Of a stretch of DNA of 64,000 bases, positions 47,716 to 57,620 are shown one piece after another. Both the position numbers and the translations under genes were made by a program. Origin of the DNA: GCA-2746365 sp963711255 (GTDB lineage Bacteria > Pseudomonadota > Gammaproteobacteria > SZUA-229); the NCBI GenBank assembly GCA_963711255.1, contig CAVQDO010000008.1, forward strand, positions 186,001 to 250,000, given 5' to 3'. The notes beneath the pieces were generated by a model that was not told where the DNA came from, ran no database searches, and saw only the letters and a program-made list of their open reading frames with translations. Position 1 is the stretch's first letter. Each line of letters opens with the position of its first letter.

Positions 47716-49912
47716 ATGAATGTTACTCAATTAAATTCAACCGCAGCGACAGCTGACAGACAACAAACCGGGAATCCCGTTCTCCGAACGACTGGCTGAA
47801 GCACTGCGTAATGACGCAATCGACGAATTCAAGGACGACTCACCTTTCGCTGCCTGCATTATCCCGTTACTCAAGGAGCTGGGCTGGCATAACTATGCAC
47901 GAGAGCTGCTTGAAGCATTGCCTCATTTCTCTAACCACCTGGAGCTTGTTGACCTGCGCAACATCCTGGTCACACTGGGTTATGACAGCACACCGAAACA
48001 GACAGATCTAAATAAAATTCATGACGAACTATATCCCTGTTTATTCGTATCAAATGAAGGCGAGGTTCGTGTTTTACTGGAAAGAAAAGGCTACAAAGTC
48101 AGCACTTTCAATGCAGTTACCCATGAATATGAAACCATAAGGCCGAAGAATACCAGAGGCACAGCCTACGTATTTACCGACACCCATCCAAGCCATGGCA
48201 TGACCATGAATGATGCCGGTGATGCCTGGTTTTTCAAATTATTAAAACGTTTCAGAAAACTGGTTTTCCACCTGCTGGCAATGACCTTTTTAATTAACTT
48301 TGTTGCACTCACTGTGCCCTTGTTCATTATGGTGATATACGACAAGGTTATTGGCGCGAAATCAATTGAAACCCTGCCCTACCTTATCAGTGGTGTCGCC
48401 GTTTTACTGGCGACAGATTTAGTGTTGCGATATTTACGCGCACAGCTACTCGGCTCGGTTGCAGGGCGAATAGATTATCTCATTGGCACTGAAACATTCA
48501 GGCAACTGATTTTTCTTCCGCCTGTTTTTACCGAACGTTCTACGGTAGCCGCCCAGTTATCACGTTTAAAACAGTTTGATTCAGTACGCGACTTTTTTAC
48601 CGGACCCAATGCGGCGATGACGCTTGAAATACCCTTTGCGGTTATGTTTATCAGCGTCATTGCCATACTCGCCGGCTGGTTAGCCATCATTCCTGTCGCC
48701 GTAATACTCGCATACATTGCATTCGGCACCTTCTGGCTGCCCTACACCAGTTCTAAAGTTATGCAGTCAGGCATGGCGAAGACAAACAAGCAACGCATGC
48801 TAATGCAAAGCATGGACGGCAGGAAAGAAATTAAAGCCATAGGCGGTGAATCAATCTGGTGGGAACGTTTCAGAGAAACATCGGGCGATGCCGTTATGGC
48901 AAACTATCAAACCTTTGTTGCCAGCAGCATTCTAAACAGTGTTTCACAATCATTAATGACCCTGGCCGGAGCTGCTACTGTGGGTTTTGGTACCTTAATG
49001 GTAATTAATGGCGATCTCACTATCGGTGCACTGATCGCAACAATGGCATTAGTATGGCGTGTACTTTCACCGCTTCAGGGTGCATTTTTATCATTCTTCA
49101 AATTCCAGCAGTTAAATAAATCTATTTCACAAATTAACCAGTTAATGCGTTTGCAGGTTGAACAGCATTCCGGGCAGTCCAGTTTGTTGTTGTCCAGTTT
49201 AAAAGGCGACATAAAAGTAGACCGCGTGAGTTTCCGCTATGGACCTGATGAAGACCCTGCATTGCTCGGTGTAAGCTTTGATGTGAAACCGGGTGAAATG
49301 GTTGCTATCTGCGGTAACACCGGTGCAGGTAAATCCACACTAATCAAATTAATTGCCGGCATGTACCGCGCACAGGCCGGTTCGTTTTCTATTGATGACC
49401 TGGACATACGCCAGCTTAATGCCATGGATTTACGTCGTGCTATTTCCTACGTGCCTCAAATCACAAAAATGTTCCATGGCAGTATTGCACAGAACATGCG
49501 CTTGAATAATATTCTTGCAACCGATGAAGATTTACGCCGTGCAGCGGAAGAAGCCGGGGTACTGGAAGATATTCTTTCACTACCCGAAGGCTTTGATACT
49601 CGCATCGGCGACAACACCGGTGACCATATGCCGCCGGGATTCTTACGCGCCCTGTCTATGGCACGCGCATTTGTAAACCCCGCACAAATATTATTACTAG
49701 ATGAGCCCGGTGCCTCGCTGGATGATGCCAGTGATCAGCGCCTGATCAAACAACTGAAAAAGCTCAAAGGAAAACACACCATTATTATGGTTAGCCACAG
49801 ACCTTCACACATAAGAATTGCCGATAAAGCCGTATTAATGGAACAGGGTGCGGTGCAGTTTGCTGGTGAAGCAGATACCGTTATAAATATGATGCTGGAG
49901 AAAATATCGTGA
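47716..49912 (+). CDS. Type I secretion ABC transporter with C39-like N-terminus, one frameshift near its start
   Basis: The open frame from about 47918 gives 664 residues, but coding clearly extends upstream: PGIPFSERLAEALRNDAID, then LKELGWHNYARELLEALPHF, is a C39-like domain. The ATG at 47716 (MNVTQLNS), 8 bp after the first ABC gene, is one base out of frame with it; a surplus base between about 47752 and 47767 explains the break. After the C39-like region (no catalytic Cys seen) come the membrane helices (~120-400) and the ATPase: Walker A GNTGAGKST, Walker B ILLLDEPGASLD with catalytic Glu, H-loop MVSHRPS. The signature is replaced by MPPGFLRALS, hence non-consensus. Partner of the preceding gene. 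Confidence 0.88.
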
Positions 49913-51264
49913 AAGAAAACAATATTGTTTTTGCCGCCAACACAACTGCCGGTCTGCCCAGGGCAAGGGCGCACTACCTGAACCAGGCTATTCAGCTAGA
50001 GGAAAATCCGCCGATTAATATTATCAATATTTCTATTTTCTTTAGTGGATTTTTACTTATTGCTTTAGTTCTATGGGCACACGTCACCCAGATAAAGGAA
50101 GTTGCTGCTACCCGCGGTGAAGTCATCCCGGCTGACCTGATACATAATGTTCAGCATCTTGAAGGTGGCATCGTCAGTGAGATACTAATAAGAAATGGTG
50201 ACTTTGTTAAAAAAGGCGAAACCTTAATTCGTTTTTCACCGCCAGCTACCATGTCTGACCTTGAACAAATGTCAGTAAGACATGCCTCACTGTTATTACA
50301 GCAGGAACGTCTGCATGCCTTGATTGAAAAACGTGAACCGAATTTTGCACAAACAGGCATCGACTACCCGGTCCTCGCCACACAGCAGGAAATTGTTTAC
50401 CAGGCGCAGTTGAATAGTCAGCATCAAAAAATCGCTGTTATAGAACGACAGATAGAACAGAAGAAATCCGAGAAACAACGTTCATTAAATCAGCACACCA
50501 TAATGAAAGATGAAATTGACCTGCTTGAAGAGCAGGTTAGCATTCGTGATGGACTGAATAAAACCGGTGTCGTAGCACGCGATGAATTATTGATCACTAA
50601 AATTGCACTAACCGAAAACCTGCGAGAATACCGCCAGTTTAAAGATAACTACAACGTTGCCAAATCCACATTAGCAGAAGCAAAACAGCGCCGGAAGGAA
50701 GCCGAGTTCCAGTTTATTAAAGAAATTCAGATCGAAGCCGGACAAATCGCCAATGAACTGGCCGAAGTCAAACAGACATTAATACGCTTAAATGACAGGG
50801 CAGACCGTCTAAATGTTGTGGCGCCGGTTAGCGGCATCGTTCAGGCCCTGTCTATCAACAGCATCAATGCTGTTGCAGAACCCGGAAAAGTTATTCTGCG
50901 TATCGTACCGATGGATGACGAGCTTATCGTCGAATCACGTATCATGCCAAATGATGTTGGCCATGTTCATGTTGGGCAAAGTGCCGATGTAAAAATCGAC
51001 AGTTACGATTCCAGCCGTTTTGGCAGCATCGATGGCACAGTCAAACAGATATCGGCCACGACTTACCTGGACGAAAAGAACAATCCTTATTACCGTGCTG
51101 AAATCACACTTAATCAAACCTGGGTAGGCAATAACCCGGAGTTAATGAAAATTATTCCCGGCATGACAGTTCAGGCAAATATTGAAACCGGTGCTAAATC
51201 GATACTGGCCTATTTATTACGGCCCATCTCCCGTGGTTTCGATAATGCATTTACCGAGCGCTAA
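49909..51264 (+). CDS. HlyD-family membrane fusion protein of the type I system
   Basis: A 451-residue periplasmic adaptor linking the inner-membrane ABC exporter to a TolC-like channel. One membrane helix (~37-60) is followed by a lipoyl-type half (HNVQHLEGGIVSEILIRNGDFVKKGE), a long coiled-coil hairpin (~120-290), the second lipoyl half (NVVAPVSGIVQALSINS) and a beta-barrel with VGQSADVKIDSYDSSRFG. GTG start; it overlaps the stop of the ABC gene by 4 bp. No tolC homologue is in the window. Confidence 0.93.
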   Translation: MKENNIVFAANTTAGLPRARAHYLNQAIQLEENPPINIINISIFFSGFLLIALVLWAHVTQIKEVAATRGEVIPADLIHNVQHLEGGIVSEILIRNGDFVKKGETLIRFSPPATMSDLEQMSVRHASLLLQQERLHALIEKREPNFAQTGIDYPVLATQQEIVYQAQLNSQHQKIAVIERQIEQKKSEKQRSLNQHTIMKDEIDLLEEQVSIRDGLNKTGVVARDELLITKIALTENLREYRQFKDNYNVAKSTLAEAKQRRKEAEFQFIKEIQIEAGQIANELAEVKQTLIRLNDRADRLNVVAPVSGIVQALSINSINAVAEPGKVILRIVPMDDELIVESRIMPNDVGHVHVGQSADVKIDSYDSSRFGSIDGTVKQISATTYLDEKNNPYYRAEITLNQTWVGNNPELMKIIPGMTVQANIETGAKSILAYLLRPISRGFDNAFTER

Positions 51265-51275
51265 ACGATTAGCGC
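51258..51275 (+). other. Hairpin over the stop codon of the HlyD gene
   Basis: GCGCTAA/TTAGCGC with loop ACGA spans the stop codon. No T-run follows directly, so a terminator role is doubtful. Confidence 0.3.
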
Positions 51276-51363
51276 CACGCGACATTAAAAAATATTAGTA
51301 CCAAAGAAAAAGCCCTGCTATGCTGTCGATACCACGAGATCGGCAGCTTCAGGAATTTTTCCG

Positions 51364-51603
51364 ATGAAACAAACAACAGCTATATTTACATTAATGACAC
51401 TGGCTACGTGTAGCTTTACACTGGCACTAGGCGCATGTTCAAGCCAGAACTGGTACCAGGGCGCACAGTCAGCCAGAGAGGCACACTGTTTGCAGCAGCC
51501 CCTGTCTGAATACAATGACTGTATGCAAGAGTCGGACACGAATTACAGCACTTATCAGAAACAACGTGAAGAGCTGTTAAAGAAACCCGCTGAAGAAGAG
51601 TAA
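51364..51603 (+). CDS. Small predicted lipoprotein
   Basis: 79 residues. The signal sequence ends in a lipobox, LALGACSS, with Cys at position 25. The mature ~55 residues are polar, with CLQQP and NDCMQESD holding two further cysteines that could form a disulfide, and a charged helical tail (EELLKKPAEEE). No family is recognised. It lies 100 bp after the HlyD gene and may be an independent unit. A role in the secretion system is not supported by anything in the sequence. Confidence 0.7.
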   Translation: MKQTTAIFTLMTLATCSFTLALGACSSQNWYQGAQSAREAHCLQQPLSEYNDCMQESDTNYSTYQKQREELLKKPAEEE

Positions 51604-51665
51604 AACTGCCGGGCGATGTTACCGGCACTAGATGAAACCGGCACTAAAAGATAAAACCTGTTGAA

Positions 51666-51869
51666 TTAATTTTTCTGTTTTTCCTTAAACAACTCATTAA
51701 AGAAAATCATACCGGGACATATTCCGGTCAGTGCTGAAAAAACAAAAAAGGTTGCCGGCAAATATAAAAGCCAGTGCGCCTGTTCAAACCCGGTCAGCCA
51801 GATGCCTGCCCATAAAATAAGACCAGCAAATAAAAAAAACGCCTTCAATGATGTAGTCATCTTGTCCAC
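51666..51869 (-). CDS. DUF2892/YgaP-type small membrane protein
   Basis: 67 residues with two hydrophobic helices (~9-28 and 32-48) and the motif LTGICPGMIFFNELF, typical of the DUF2892 membrane domain found alone or fused to rhodanese in YgaP. No rhodanese domain is attached. The function of solitary copies is unknown. Confidence 0.75.
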   Translation of the reverse strand: MDKMTTSLKAFFLFAGLILWAGIWLTGFEQAHWLLYLPATFFVFSALTGICPGMIFFNELFKEKQKN

Positions 51870-51967
51870 TGCAATCCCTCCCAGGCAAACTTTTTTAAAA
51901 TCTCCTTATCTGAAGTCTATAGCTTATTTGGAATATTGAAAGGACTATTAGAATATTGAAAGCACTA

Positions 51968-52408
51968 TTATGTAAACAACTGCTGCCACCAGCGCTGACG
52001 ATTTTTCGGCGGATTAAGCGCAGCCTCCAGCTCCACTGGCTGAAGCTTCGATAAAATCCATCCAGGTAATGGCGGATTATCACTAAAGCCGCAACTAACA
52101 CCCAGGTTATTCGGATCAAAAATTTTAATAAATTCGGGCGCTTCCTTGTTGTCGACATAAACAATGCCGCAATAATCTTCGTCGTGTTCTCTGTGCAGCA
52201 GCTCATCAATGCTGTCGATAAAATTCAGCAGATGCGATTGACTTGAGGTCTCTTCTGGCGGCGCCTCACCCACAGCATAAATATACCAGTGATCATCGGC
52301 CTGCGCTTTCAATACCTGCCAGAAATCATCCAGATCATGCCAGCGCATGGTTGATGTGAAATTACCTCTAAAAGCTGACAAATAAGCTTCCTGAATAGAC
52401 ATGTCCAC
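51968..52408 (-). CDS. Conserved hypothetical protein
   Basis: A 146-residue soluble protein without signal or membrane segment. Notable sequence: FTSTMRWHDLDDFWQVLKAQ, WYIYAVGEAPPEE, IVYVDNKEAPEFIKIFDP, NLGVSCGFSDNPPLPGWILSKL. The gene is on the minus strand between the DUF2892 gene and the TetR gene, with ~70-100 bp gaps. Composition fits a real protein, and I have the impression of a conserved hypothetical family, but no function can be assigned. Confidence 0.65.
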   Translation of the reverse strand: MDMSIQEAYLSAFRGNFTSTMRWHDLDDFWQVLKAQADDHWYIYAVGEAPPEETSSQSHLLNFIDSIDELLHREHDEDYCGIVYVDNKEAPEFIKIFDPNNLGVSCGFSDNPPLPGWILSKLQPVELEAALNPPKNRQRWWQQLFT

Positions 52409-52481
52409 AAAGATTACCTCTCAATTACCCGTATTTGATTCACCGGAATTTTTCTTCGAATAATTTAAAAATTATAAATGT

Positions 52482-53054
52482 TTATTTAGCAGCGCAGTCA
52501 TTGATCCAGTCTTTTAATTCCTGGTGGCTGCGGGCAATGAAGTCGGCGTCCTTGAAAGCACACGCCATCACGCTAGTACCCTGCAGCCTGGCCAGTAAAT
52601 CCATCGCCAGCTCATCCGCATTGGCCTGACCCAAAGACTCAAATTGCCGCCGTATCCAGTCTCTCATCTGCACAAATGCCTGCCTGGATTTATCATGTAA
52701 GGAGCCACTTTCTTTCGCCAGCTCCGAGCTTAAAGTGCCGATGGGACAGCCTGACTGCAGCATTGCGTCACTGTTATATTCCAGCATATTGGTAAACAGC
52801 AGGAGACGCTCGCGGGGGTCGTCAGTCTCACTTTCACAACGGTTTAGCATGACATTAATTTCATCAATGCGCGCATTCACCACCGCCTCTAAAATTTCAT
52901 CCTTGGTTTTAAAATAATAATAAAAATTTCCGCGGGGAATCCCGGTTGCGTCAGAAATATCCTGGAATGATGTCTGGTTATATCCTCGACGGTAGAACAA
53001 ACTGTCCGCCGCATCAATAATCCGCTGACGATTACCCTCACCTTTAGTACCCAT
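52482..53054 (-). CDS. TetR/AcrR family transcriptional regulator
   Basis: 190 residues. The N-terminal helix-turn-helix (IIDAADSLFYRRGYNQTSFQDISDATGIPRGNFYYYFKTKDEIL) is classic; the C-terminal half is the ligand/dimerisation domain (SGCPIGTLSSELA). It is divergent from yadG with only 10 bp between the longest frames, so its operator probably lies within what could be read as the yadG N-terminus and would control both. The inducer is unknown. Confidence 0.93.
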   Translation of the reverse strand: MGTKGEGNRQRIIDAADSLFYRRGYNQTSFQDISDATGIPRGNFYYYFKTKDEILEAVVNARIDEINVMLNRCESETDDPRERLLLFTNMLEYNSDAMLQSGCPIGTLSSELAKESGSLHDKSRQAFVQMRDWIRRQFESLGQANADELAMDLLARLQGTSVMACAFKDADFIARSHQELKDWINDCAAK

Positions 53055-53064
53055 ATCTACACCT

Positions 53065-54159
53065 ATGAAACGCTATACAACTGTAATGACAACACAATAC
53101 CGCAAATTAGACGGTCGTATTACTTATGCAAACACTGTAACATCACCCCACCTGAAAAAACAACATCAATATCCACCGAAAACAACATTAGCTGGCAAAC
53201 AAGTGAAAGCATTAAGCATCAAAAATCTGGAAAAAACCTACAAAAATGGCGTAAGAGCACTGAAAGGTGTCGATCTTGTGGTAAATGAAGGCGAATTTTT
53301 TGCTTTACTCGGCCCCAATGGCGCCGGCAAATCGACCGTTATCGGTATTATCTCCTCACTGGTCAACAAAACTTCCGGGCAGGTCGAAGTTTTTGGTCAC
53401 GATATCGATAAAAACTCATCCGACGTACGCATGCACATCGGCCTGGTACCACAGGAATTCAACTTCAATATCTTTGAGCCGATCAGAGAAATTCTGATTA
53501 ACCAGGCCGGCTACTACGGTATCCCCCGTGCTGAAGCAAAAAAACGCGCCGAAGTTTACCTGAAGCAGCTGGAGCTCTGGGACAAACGTTACAACATGGC
53601 GAGAGAACTTTCCGGTGGCATGAAGCGCCGGCTGATGATCGCGCGCGCTTTAATGCATCGGCCGAAACTGCTGATACTGGACGAACCGACAGCCGGAGTA
53701 GATATCGAAATCAGGCATTCGATGTGGGAATTTCTAAAACAGCAGAATGAAAAAGGCACCACCATTATTTTGACCACGCACTACCTGGAAGAAGCGGAAA
53801 GCCTGTGCAATAACATTGCCATTATCAATAACGGCATTACCGTGGAGCAGACACAAATGCGCTCGCTGCTCGACCGCCTGCATGTCGAAACCTTTGTACT
53901 GTATCTTGCCGAAGAAATTGAAACCCTGCCTGACTGCGGCGATTACACCGTCAGGCTAATCGACAGCAGCACACTGGAAGCCGATATACACAGCAGTCAG
54001 GATGGTTCAGAAAAAAACATCACCGAACTGTTTAACCATCTTAAAGCATGCAACATCAACGTGGTTAGCATGAAGAATAAGAGTAACCGGCTGGAGCAGC
54101 TATTCATCACCATGTTAAATACTGACAGAGAAAACAGCCGGGAGCGGCCAGCCCAATGA
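53065..54159 (+). CDS. yadG: YadG-like ABC transporter ATP-binding protein
   Basis: 364 residues in the longest frame. The ATPase has Walker A LLGPNGAGKST, signature LSGGMKRR, Walker B LLILDEPTAGVD and H-loop LTTHYLEEAE. The block IISSLVNKTSGQVEVFG and the C-terminus NKSNRLEQLFITMLN match E. coli YadG closely. YadG homology starts at about residue 50, and the first ~46 residues look unlike protein of this family. A GTG at 53203 would give the usual length and leave room for the divergent promoter. It pairs with the permease gene, whose ATG overlaps the stop. Confidence 0.92.
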   Translation: MKRYTTVMTTQYRKLDGRITYANTVTSPHLKKQHQYPPKTTLAGKQVKALSIKNLEKTYKNGVRALKGVDLVVNEGEFFALLGPNGAGKSTVIGIISSLVNKTSGQVEVFGHDIDKNSSDVRMHIGLVPQEFNFNIFEPIREILINQAGYYGIPRAEAKKRAEVYLKQLELWDKRYNMARELSGGMKRRLMIARALMHRPKLLILDEPTAGVDIEIRHSMWEFLKQQNEKGTTIILTTHYLEEAESLCNNIAIINNGITVEQTQMRSLLDRLHVETFVLYLAEEIETLPDCGDYTVRLIDSSTLEADIHSSQDGSEKNITELFNHLKACNINVVSMKNKSNRLEQLFITMLNTDRENSRERPAQ

Positions 54160-54929
54160 ACCTGACTCAACAACTGGTTGCGCTAAAAACCATCGCAACC
54201 AAAGAATTCTTACGCTTTATCCGCATCTGGATACAGACGGTACTGCCGCCGGTTATATCCGTCAGCCTGTACTTTATTATTTTTGGCGAACTCATCGGTT
54301 CACAGATCGACGACATTGATGGCTACCGGTACATGGACTATATTGTTCCCGGGCTGATTTTGATGTCAGTCATTACCAATGCTTACGGTAACGTTGTTTC
54401 CTCATTCTTCAGCGCAAAATTTCACCGCAGTGTGGAAGAAATGCTGGTTTCACCGCTGCCTAATCACATTATATTAATCGGTTTTGTCAGCGGTGGACTG
54501 GCCAGGGGAATGATAGTGGGCATCACCGTCACCGTGGTCGCCATGTTCTTCTCGGATTTCCAGGTACACAGTTACAGCGTAACCATTGCGGTCTTTGTTT
54601 TAACCTCCATCCTGTTTGCGCTGGCGGGTTTCATCAATGCCGCTTACGCCAAGAGCTTTGACGACATCACCATTATTCCGACCTTCGTCTTAACGCCGCT
54701 TACCTACCTCGGCGGTGTTTTCTACTCGATAAAAATGCTGCCGGAATTCTGGCAGACCCTGTCACAGGTCAACCCGATTCTGTACATGATCAATGCTTTT
54801 CGTTATGGCCTGCTGGGTGTCAGCGATATCGACCTGACAACGGCGTTTGTCATTATTATTGCATTCATTACAGTGCTTTATTATTTTGCACTGCGACTGC
54901 TCAGGATTGGCGTAGGCCTGAAGCCCTAA
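54156..54929 (+). CDS. yadH: YadH-like ABC transporter permease
   Basis: A 257-residue ABC-2 type permease with six hydrophobic segments. Family blocks are FLRFIRIWIQTVLPPVISVSLYF, YIVPGLILMSVITNAYGNV, PLTYLGGVFYSIKMLP and NPILYMINAFRYGLLG. It overlaps yadG by 4 bp (ATGA). The substrate of YadGH is not established. Confidence 0.94.
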   Translation: MNLTQQLVALKTIATKEFLRFIRIWIQTVLPPVISVSLYFIIFGELIGSQIDDIDGYRYMDYIVPGLILMSVITNAYGNVVSSFFSAKFHRSVEEMLVSPLPNHIILIGFVSGGLARGMIVGITVTVVAMFFSDFQVHSYSVTIAVFVLTSILFALAGFINAAYAKSFDDITIIPTFVLTPLTYLGGVFYSIKMLPEFWQTLSQVNPILYMINAFRYGLLGVSDIDLTTAFVIIIAFITVLYYFALRLLRIGVGLKP

Positions 54930-54980
54930 ACAGAAAGCATGAACTGAAACCCCGATAGGGATTTAAACTGAAGTACAACG

Positions 54981-55022
54981 AAAAACGGGCTGCGATGATT
55001 CGATCATCGCAGCCCGTTTTTT
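54981..55022. terminator. Strong bidirectional terminator
   Basis: A 15-bp perfect stem (54985-54999 with 55003-55017), loop TCG, flanked by an A run on the left and a T run on the right. It serves the converging yadH and DUF6580 genes. Confidence 0.93.
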
Positions 55023-55061
55023 ATCTTGAAGCCGTTTCTTAAAGCGATTTCTTGAAGCGGT

Positions 55062-55592
55062 TTAATGCGCGGCTGTTTTCAGGCCAGCAACATTTTTCAG
55101 CAGTAAGGCATAACCACCAAAAATAACCACCGCATAAACCGCGTTACCCAGCAATGAATTCTGGAAGAAAGGAATACCTGCAACAAAGGCCTGCATCAAA
55201 CCGGCTGCTGATTTAGCATAAAGACCAGAAGTCAGCCAGGCGCCAAAATTAGTCAGCAGGAAGAACAGCACAGAAGATACCGCTACAGCGAAGGCGGTAT
55301 TGGTGACGCTTACCCGGTTCTTTAACAATAAGCCGATGACTACAGTCAGGGCAAAACCGGCATAAACAAAAATCATCGAATTGTGCAGCCCCAGCACCAG
55401 GTCACTAATGAATAAGGCAACAAACGGCACAATAAATGCGGTGCGCTTATCCGCAAAATAAGCACCGCCGAATAATGCCATGGCAGCAACCGGCGAAACA
55501 TTGGGCCAGTGCGGTACTAAACGGAACATAGCCAGTACAAAAATGATGGTTGTAACGGTCACCAGCGGTTTAGTGATAAAACGGGAATTCAT
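55062..55592 (-). CDS. DUF6580-like membrane protein
   Basis: 176 residues with five to six hydrophobic segments. The start MNSRFITKPLV at 55592 has a GAGG ribosome site; the open frame continues upstream to 55634 without one. The sequence PHWPNVSPVAAMALFGGAYFADKR and VALFISDLVLGLHNSMIFVYAGF matches a family of putative transport or S-component-like membrane proteins. No partner transporter gene is adjacent. The substrate is unknown. Confidence 0.8.
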   Translation of the reverse strand: MNSRFITKPLVTVTTIIFVLAMFRLVPHWPNVSPVAAMALFGGAYFADKRTAFIVPFVALFISDLVLGLHNSMIFVYAGFALTVVIGLLLKNRVSVTNTAFAVAVSSVLFFLLTNFGAWLTSGLYAKSAAGLMQAFVAGIPFFQNSLLGNAVYAVVIFGGYALLLKNVAGLKTAAH

Positions 55593-55792
55593 TAATATTA
55601 CCTCTGTACTCAGGATGAGATTTTCAATGGCCACATCTTAACATAGTGCCCGGCCAACAAAAACAAACTGGACAAAACACATAGAAGTTTATAGTGTAAG
55701 GCGCCATAAGCAGATAAATAAGCGGAACTTATCTCGCAACGCTTCACCCAATTAAGTCACACAATAATAACCAACAAAACTGGCGGGAAAAA

Positions 55793-57445
55793 ATGAAAGC
55801 ATCTGATCTGTTTGTAAAGTGCCTGGAAGAGGAAAATATCGAGTATATCTTCGGTGTTCCCGGCGAAGAAAATGCCGACTTCATGATTTCCCTGGAGAAA
55901 TCGGACAAGATTAAATTCGTTCTCACCCGCCACGAACAGGGCGCCGCCTTCATGGCAGAAATTTATGGCCGCCTCACTGGCAATGCCGCCGGCTGCCTGG
56001 GCACACTGGGTCCCGGTGCCACCAACCTTATCACCGGTGTAGCCGACTCCAATATGGACCGCGCTCCCCTGCTGGCGCTCACCGGACAGGGCTCCTCGCA
56101 ACGCCTGCATAAGGAATCACACCAGATCATGGATGTGGTGAAAATGTTTGAACCGGTCACCAAATGGGCGACCACCGTTTTACACCAGGACAATATCCCG
56201 GAAATTATTCGCAAGGCAGTCCGCGTTGCCCGCAGTGAAAAACCCGGCGCCGTTCATATTGAACTGCCGGAAGACATTGCCAAACTGACCACCACAACCA
56301 AACCGCTTAAACCGCAGCGTTTCCGCCGCGCAGTCACCGACGATAAAATCATCAACCAGGCCTTTGAAATATTAAAAAAAGCCAAGAACCCGGTTATCCT
56401 CGCCGGCAACGGCTGCATACGCCGCCGCGCCAGCAAACAGCTGCGCCTGTTTTGCGAACACACCGGCATTGGTGTGATTAACACCTTCATGGCAAAAGGT
56501 TGCGTCGATATGGATGCCGACTACTGCCTGTACACCGTTGGCCTGCAGGCGCGCGATGTTATCGCCTGTGCACTGGAATCTGCGGACGTGGTACTGGCAC
56601 TGGGTTACGACATGGTGGAATACCACCCCAACCTGTGGAACGCTGAAGGCGACCACCACATCATTCATGCTGATTTCCAGCCCGCTGAAATCGACTCTGA
56701 CTACCACCCGGAAACCGAGCTGGTCGGCGACCTCGCCCACACGCTATGGATGTTAAATGAGCGCGTCGTCGCCAATGGCGGCCTTAAGTTTGATGCTTCA
56801 CGGCAGATTGCCACCCGCCGCAGCATGCAGAAAGAACTCAGCATGCATAAAGATGATGACACCGAAGGCACGATACGGCCGCAAAAAGTTCTCTGGGACT
56901 GCCGCCAGGTAATGGGGCCGGACGATATTTTACTGTCTGACGTGGGCGCCCATAAAATGTGGATTGCCCGGCATTATCAATGCCACGAACCCAATACCTG
57001 TTTAATCCCGAATGGTTTCTGCTCCATGGGCTTTGCCCTGCCCGGCGCTATCGCCGCTGCACTGGTACACCCGGATAGACGCATACTGTCTATTTCAGGC
57101 GATGCCGGTTACCTGATGAACGTGCAGGAAATGGAAACCGCGAAACGATTGAATGTGAACATCGTCACCATGATCTGGGAAGACCATATGTACGGCCTGA
57201 TTGCCTGGAAACAGCAAAATGAATTCGGTAAACATACCGACCTGTCATTCAACAATCCCGACTGGTTAAAACTGGCGGAATCATTTGGCTGGCACGGTCA
57301 CAAAGTCTCGAACAGCAGAGACCTGGTTGACACCCTGGAGAAAGCCTTTAGTGAAGAAGGCCCTAGCCTGGTTGTGGTGCCAATCGATTATCGCGAGAAC
57401 ATGATACTGACAGAGCGGCTGGGGAATATTGCCTGTCCGATTTAA
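55793..57445 (+). CDS. Thiamine-diphosphate enzyme, acetolactate synthase large-subunit type
   Basis: 550 residues in the three-domain ThDP fold. The catalytic Glu sits in LTRHEQGAAFMAEIYGRLTG. The ThDP-Mg2+ site is SGDAGYLMNVQEMETAKRLNVN. The middle domain has EKPGAVHIELPEDIA. No regulatory subunit gene (ilvN/ilvH type) follows, so this is more like the AlsS group or a related carboligase/decarboxylase than the biosynthetic pair. An aldehyde dehydrogenase gene follows after ~175 bp, suggesting a route in which a 2-oxo acid is decarboxylated and the aldehyde oxidised. The exact substrate is not readable from sequence. Confidence 0.87.
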   Translation: MKASDLFVKCLEEENIEYIFGVPGEENADFMISLEKSDKIKFVLTRHEQGAAFMAEIYGRLTGNAAGCLGTLGPGATNLITGVADSNMDRAPLLALTGQGSSQRLHKESHQIMDVVKMFEPVTKWATTVLHQDNIPEIIRKAVRVARSEKPGAVHIELPEDIAKLTTTTKPLKPQRFRRAVTDDKIINQAFEILKKAKNPVILAGNGCIRRRASKQLRLFCEHTGIGVINTFMAKGCVDMDADYCLYTVGLQARDVIACALESADVVLALGYDMVEYHPNLWNAEGDHHIIHADFQPAEIDSDYHPETELVGDLAHTLWMLNERVVANGGLKFDASRQIATRRSMQKELSMHKDDDTEGTIRPQKVLWDCRQVMGPDDILLSDVGAHKMWIARHYQCHEPNTCLIPNGFCSMGFALPGAIAAALVHPDRRILSISGDAGYLMNVQEMETAKRLNVNIVTMIWEDHMYGLIAWKQQNEFGKHTDLSFNNPDWLKLAESFGWHGHKVSNSRDLVDTLEKAFSEEGPSLVVVPIDYRENMILTERLGNIACPI

Positions 57446-57458
57446 CGAAAGCTTTTTT

Positions 57459-57600
57459 ACCGCGGAGACGCAGAAGCGCAGAGAAAAACTTTTCCAGGTT
57501 AAAGATTACAGCCCAAATTCATTCTGTCTTCTTGACGATTGTTTTTTATGAGGAAACATCTTAAACCGAAAAAGATACGCTGCACCCTCCGTGGTTAACC
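57459..57600. repeat. CCGCGGAGACGCAGA-type dispersed repeat pair
   Basis: ACCGCGGAGACGCAGAAGCG at 57459 and the oppositely oriented CCTCCGTGGTTAACC at 57587 frame an AT-rich stretch. Such '(G)CGGAGACGCAGAG' motifs are scattered repeats in many environmental bacteria. The second motif covers the in-frame GTG at 57591, which argues against that codon as the start of the next gene. Confidence 0.5.
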
Positions 57601-57620
57601 AACAAACAACGAGAAACAAC

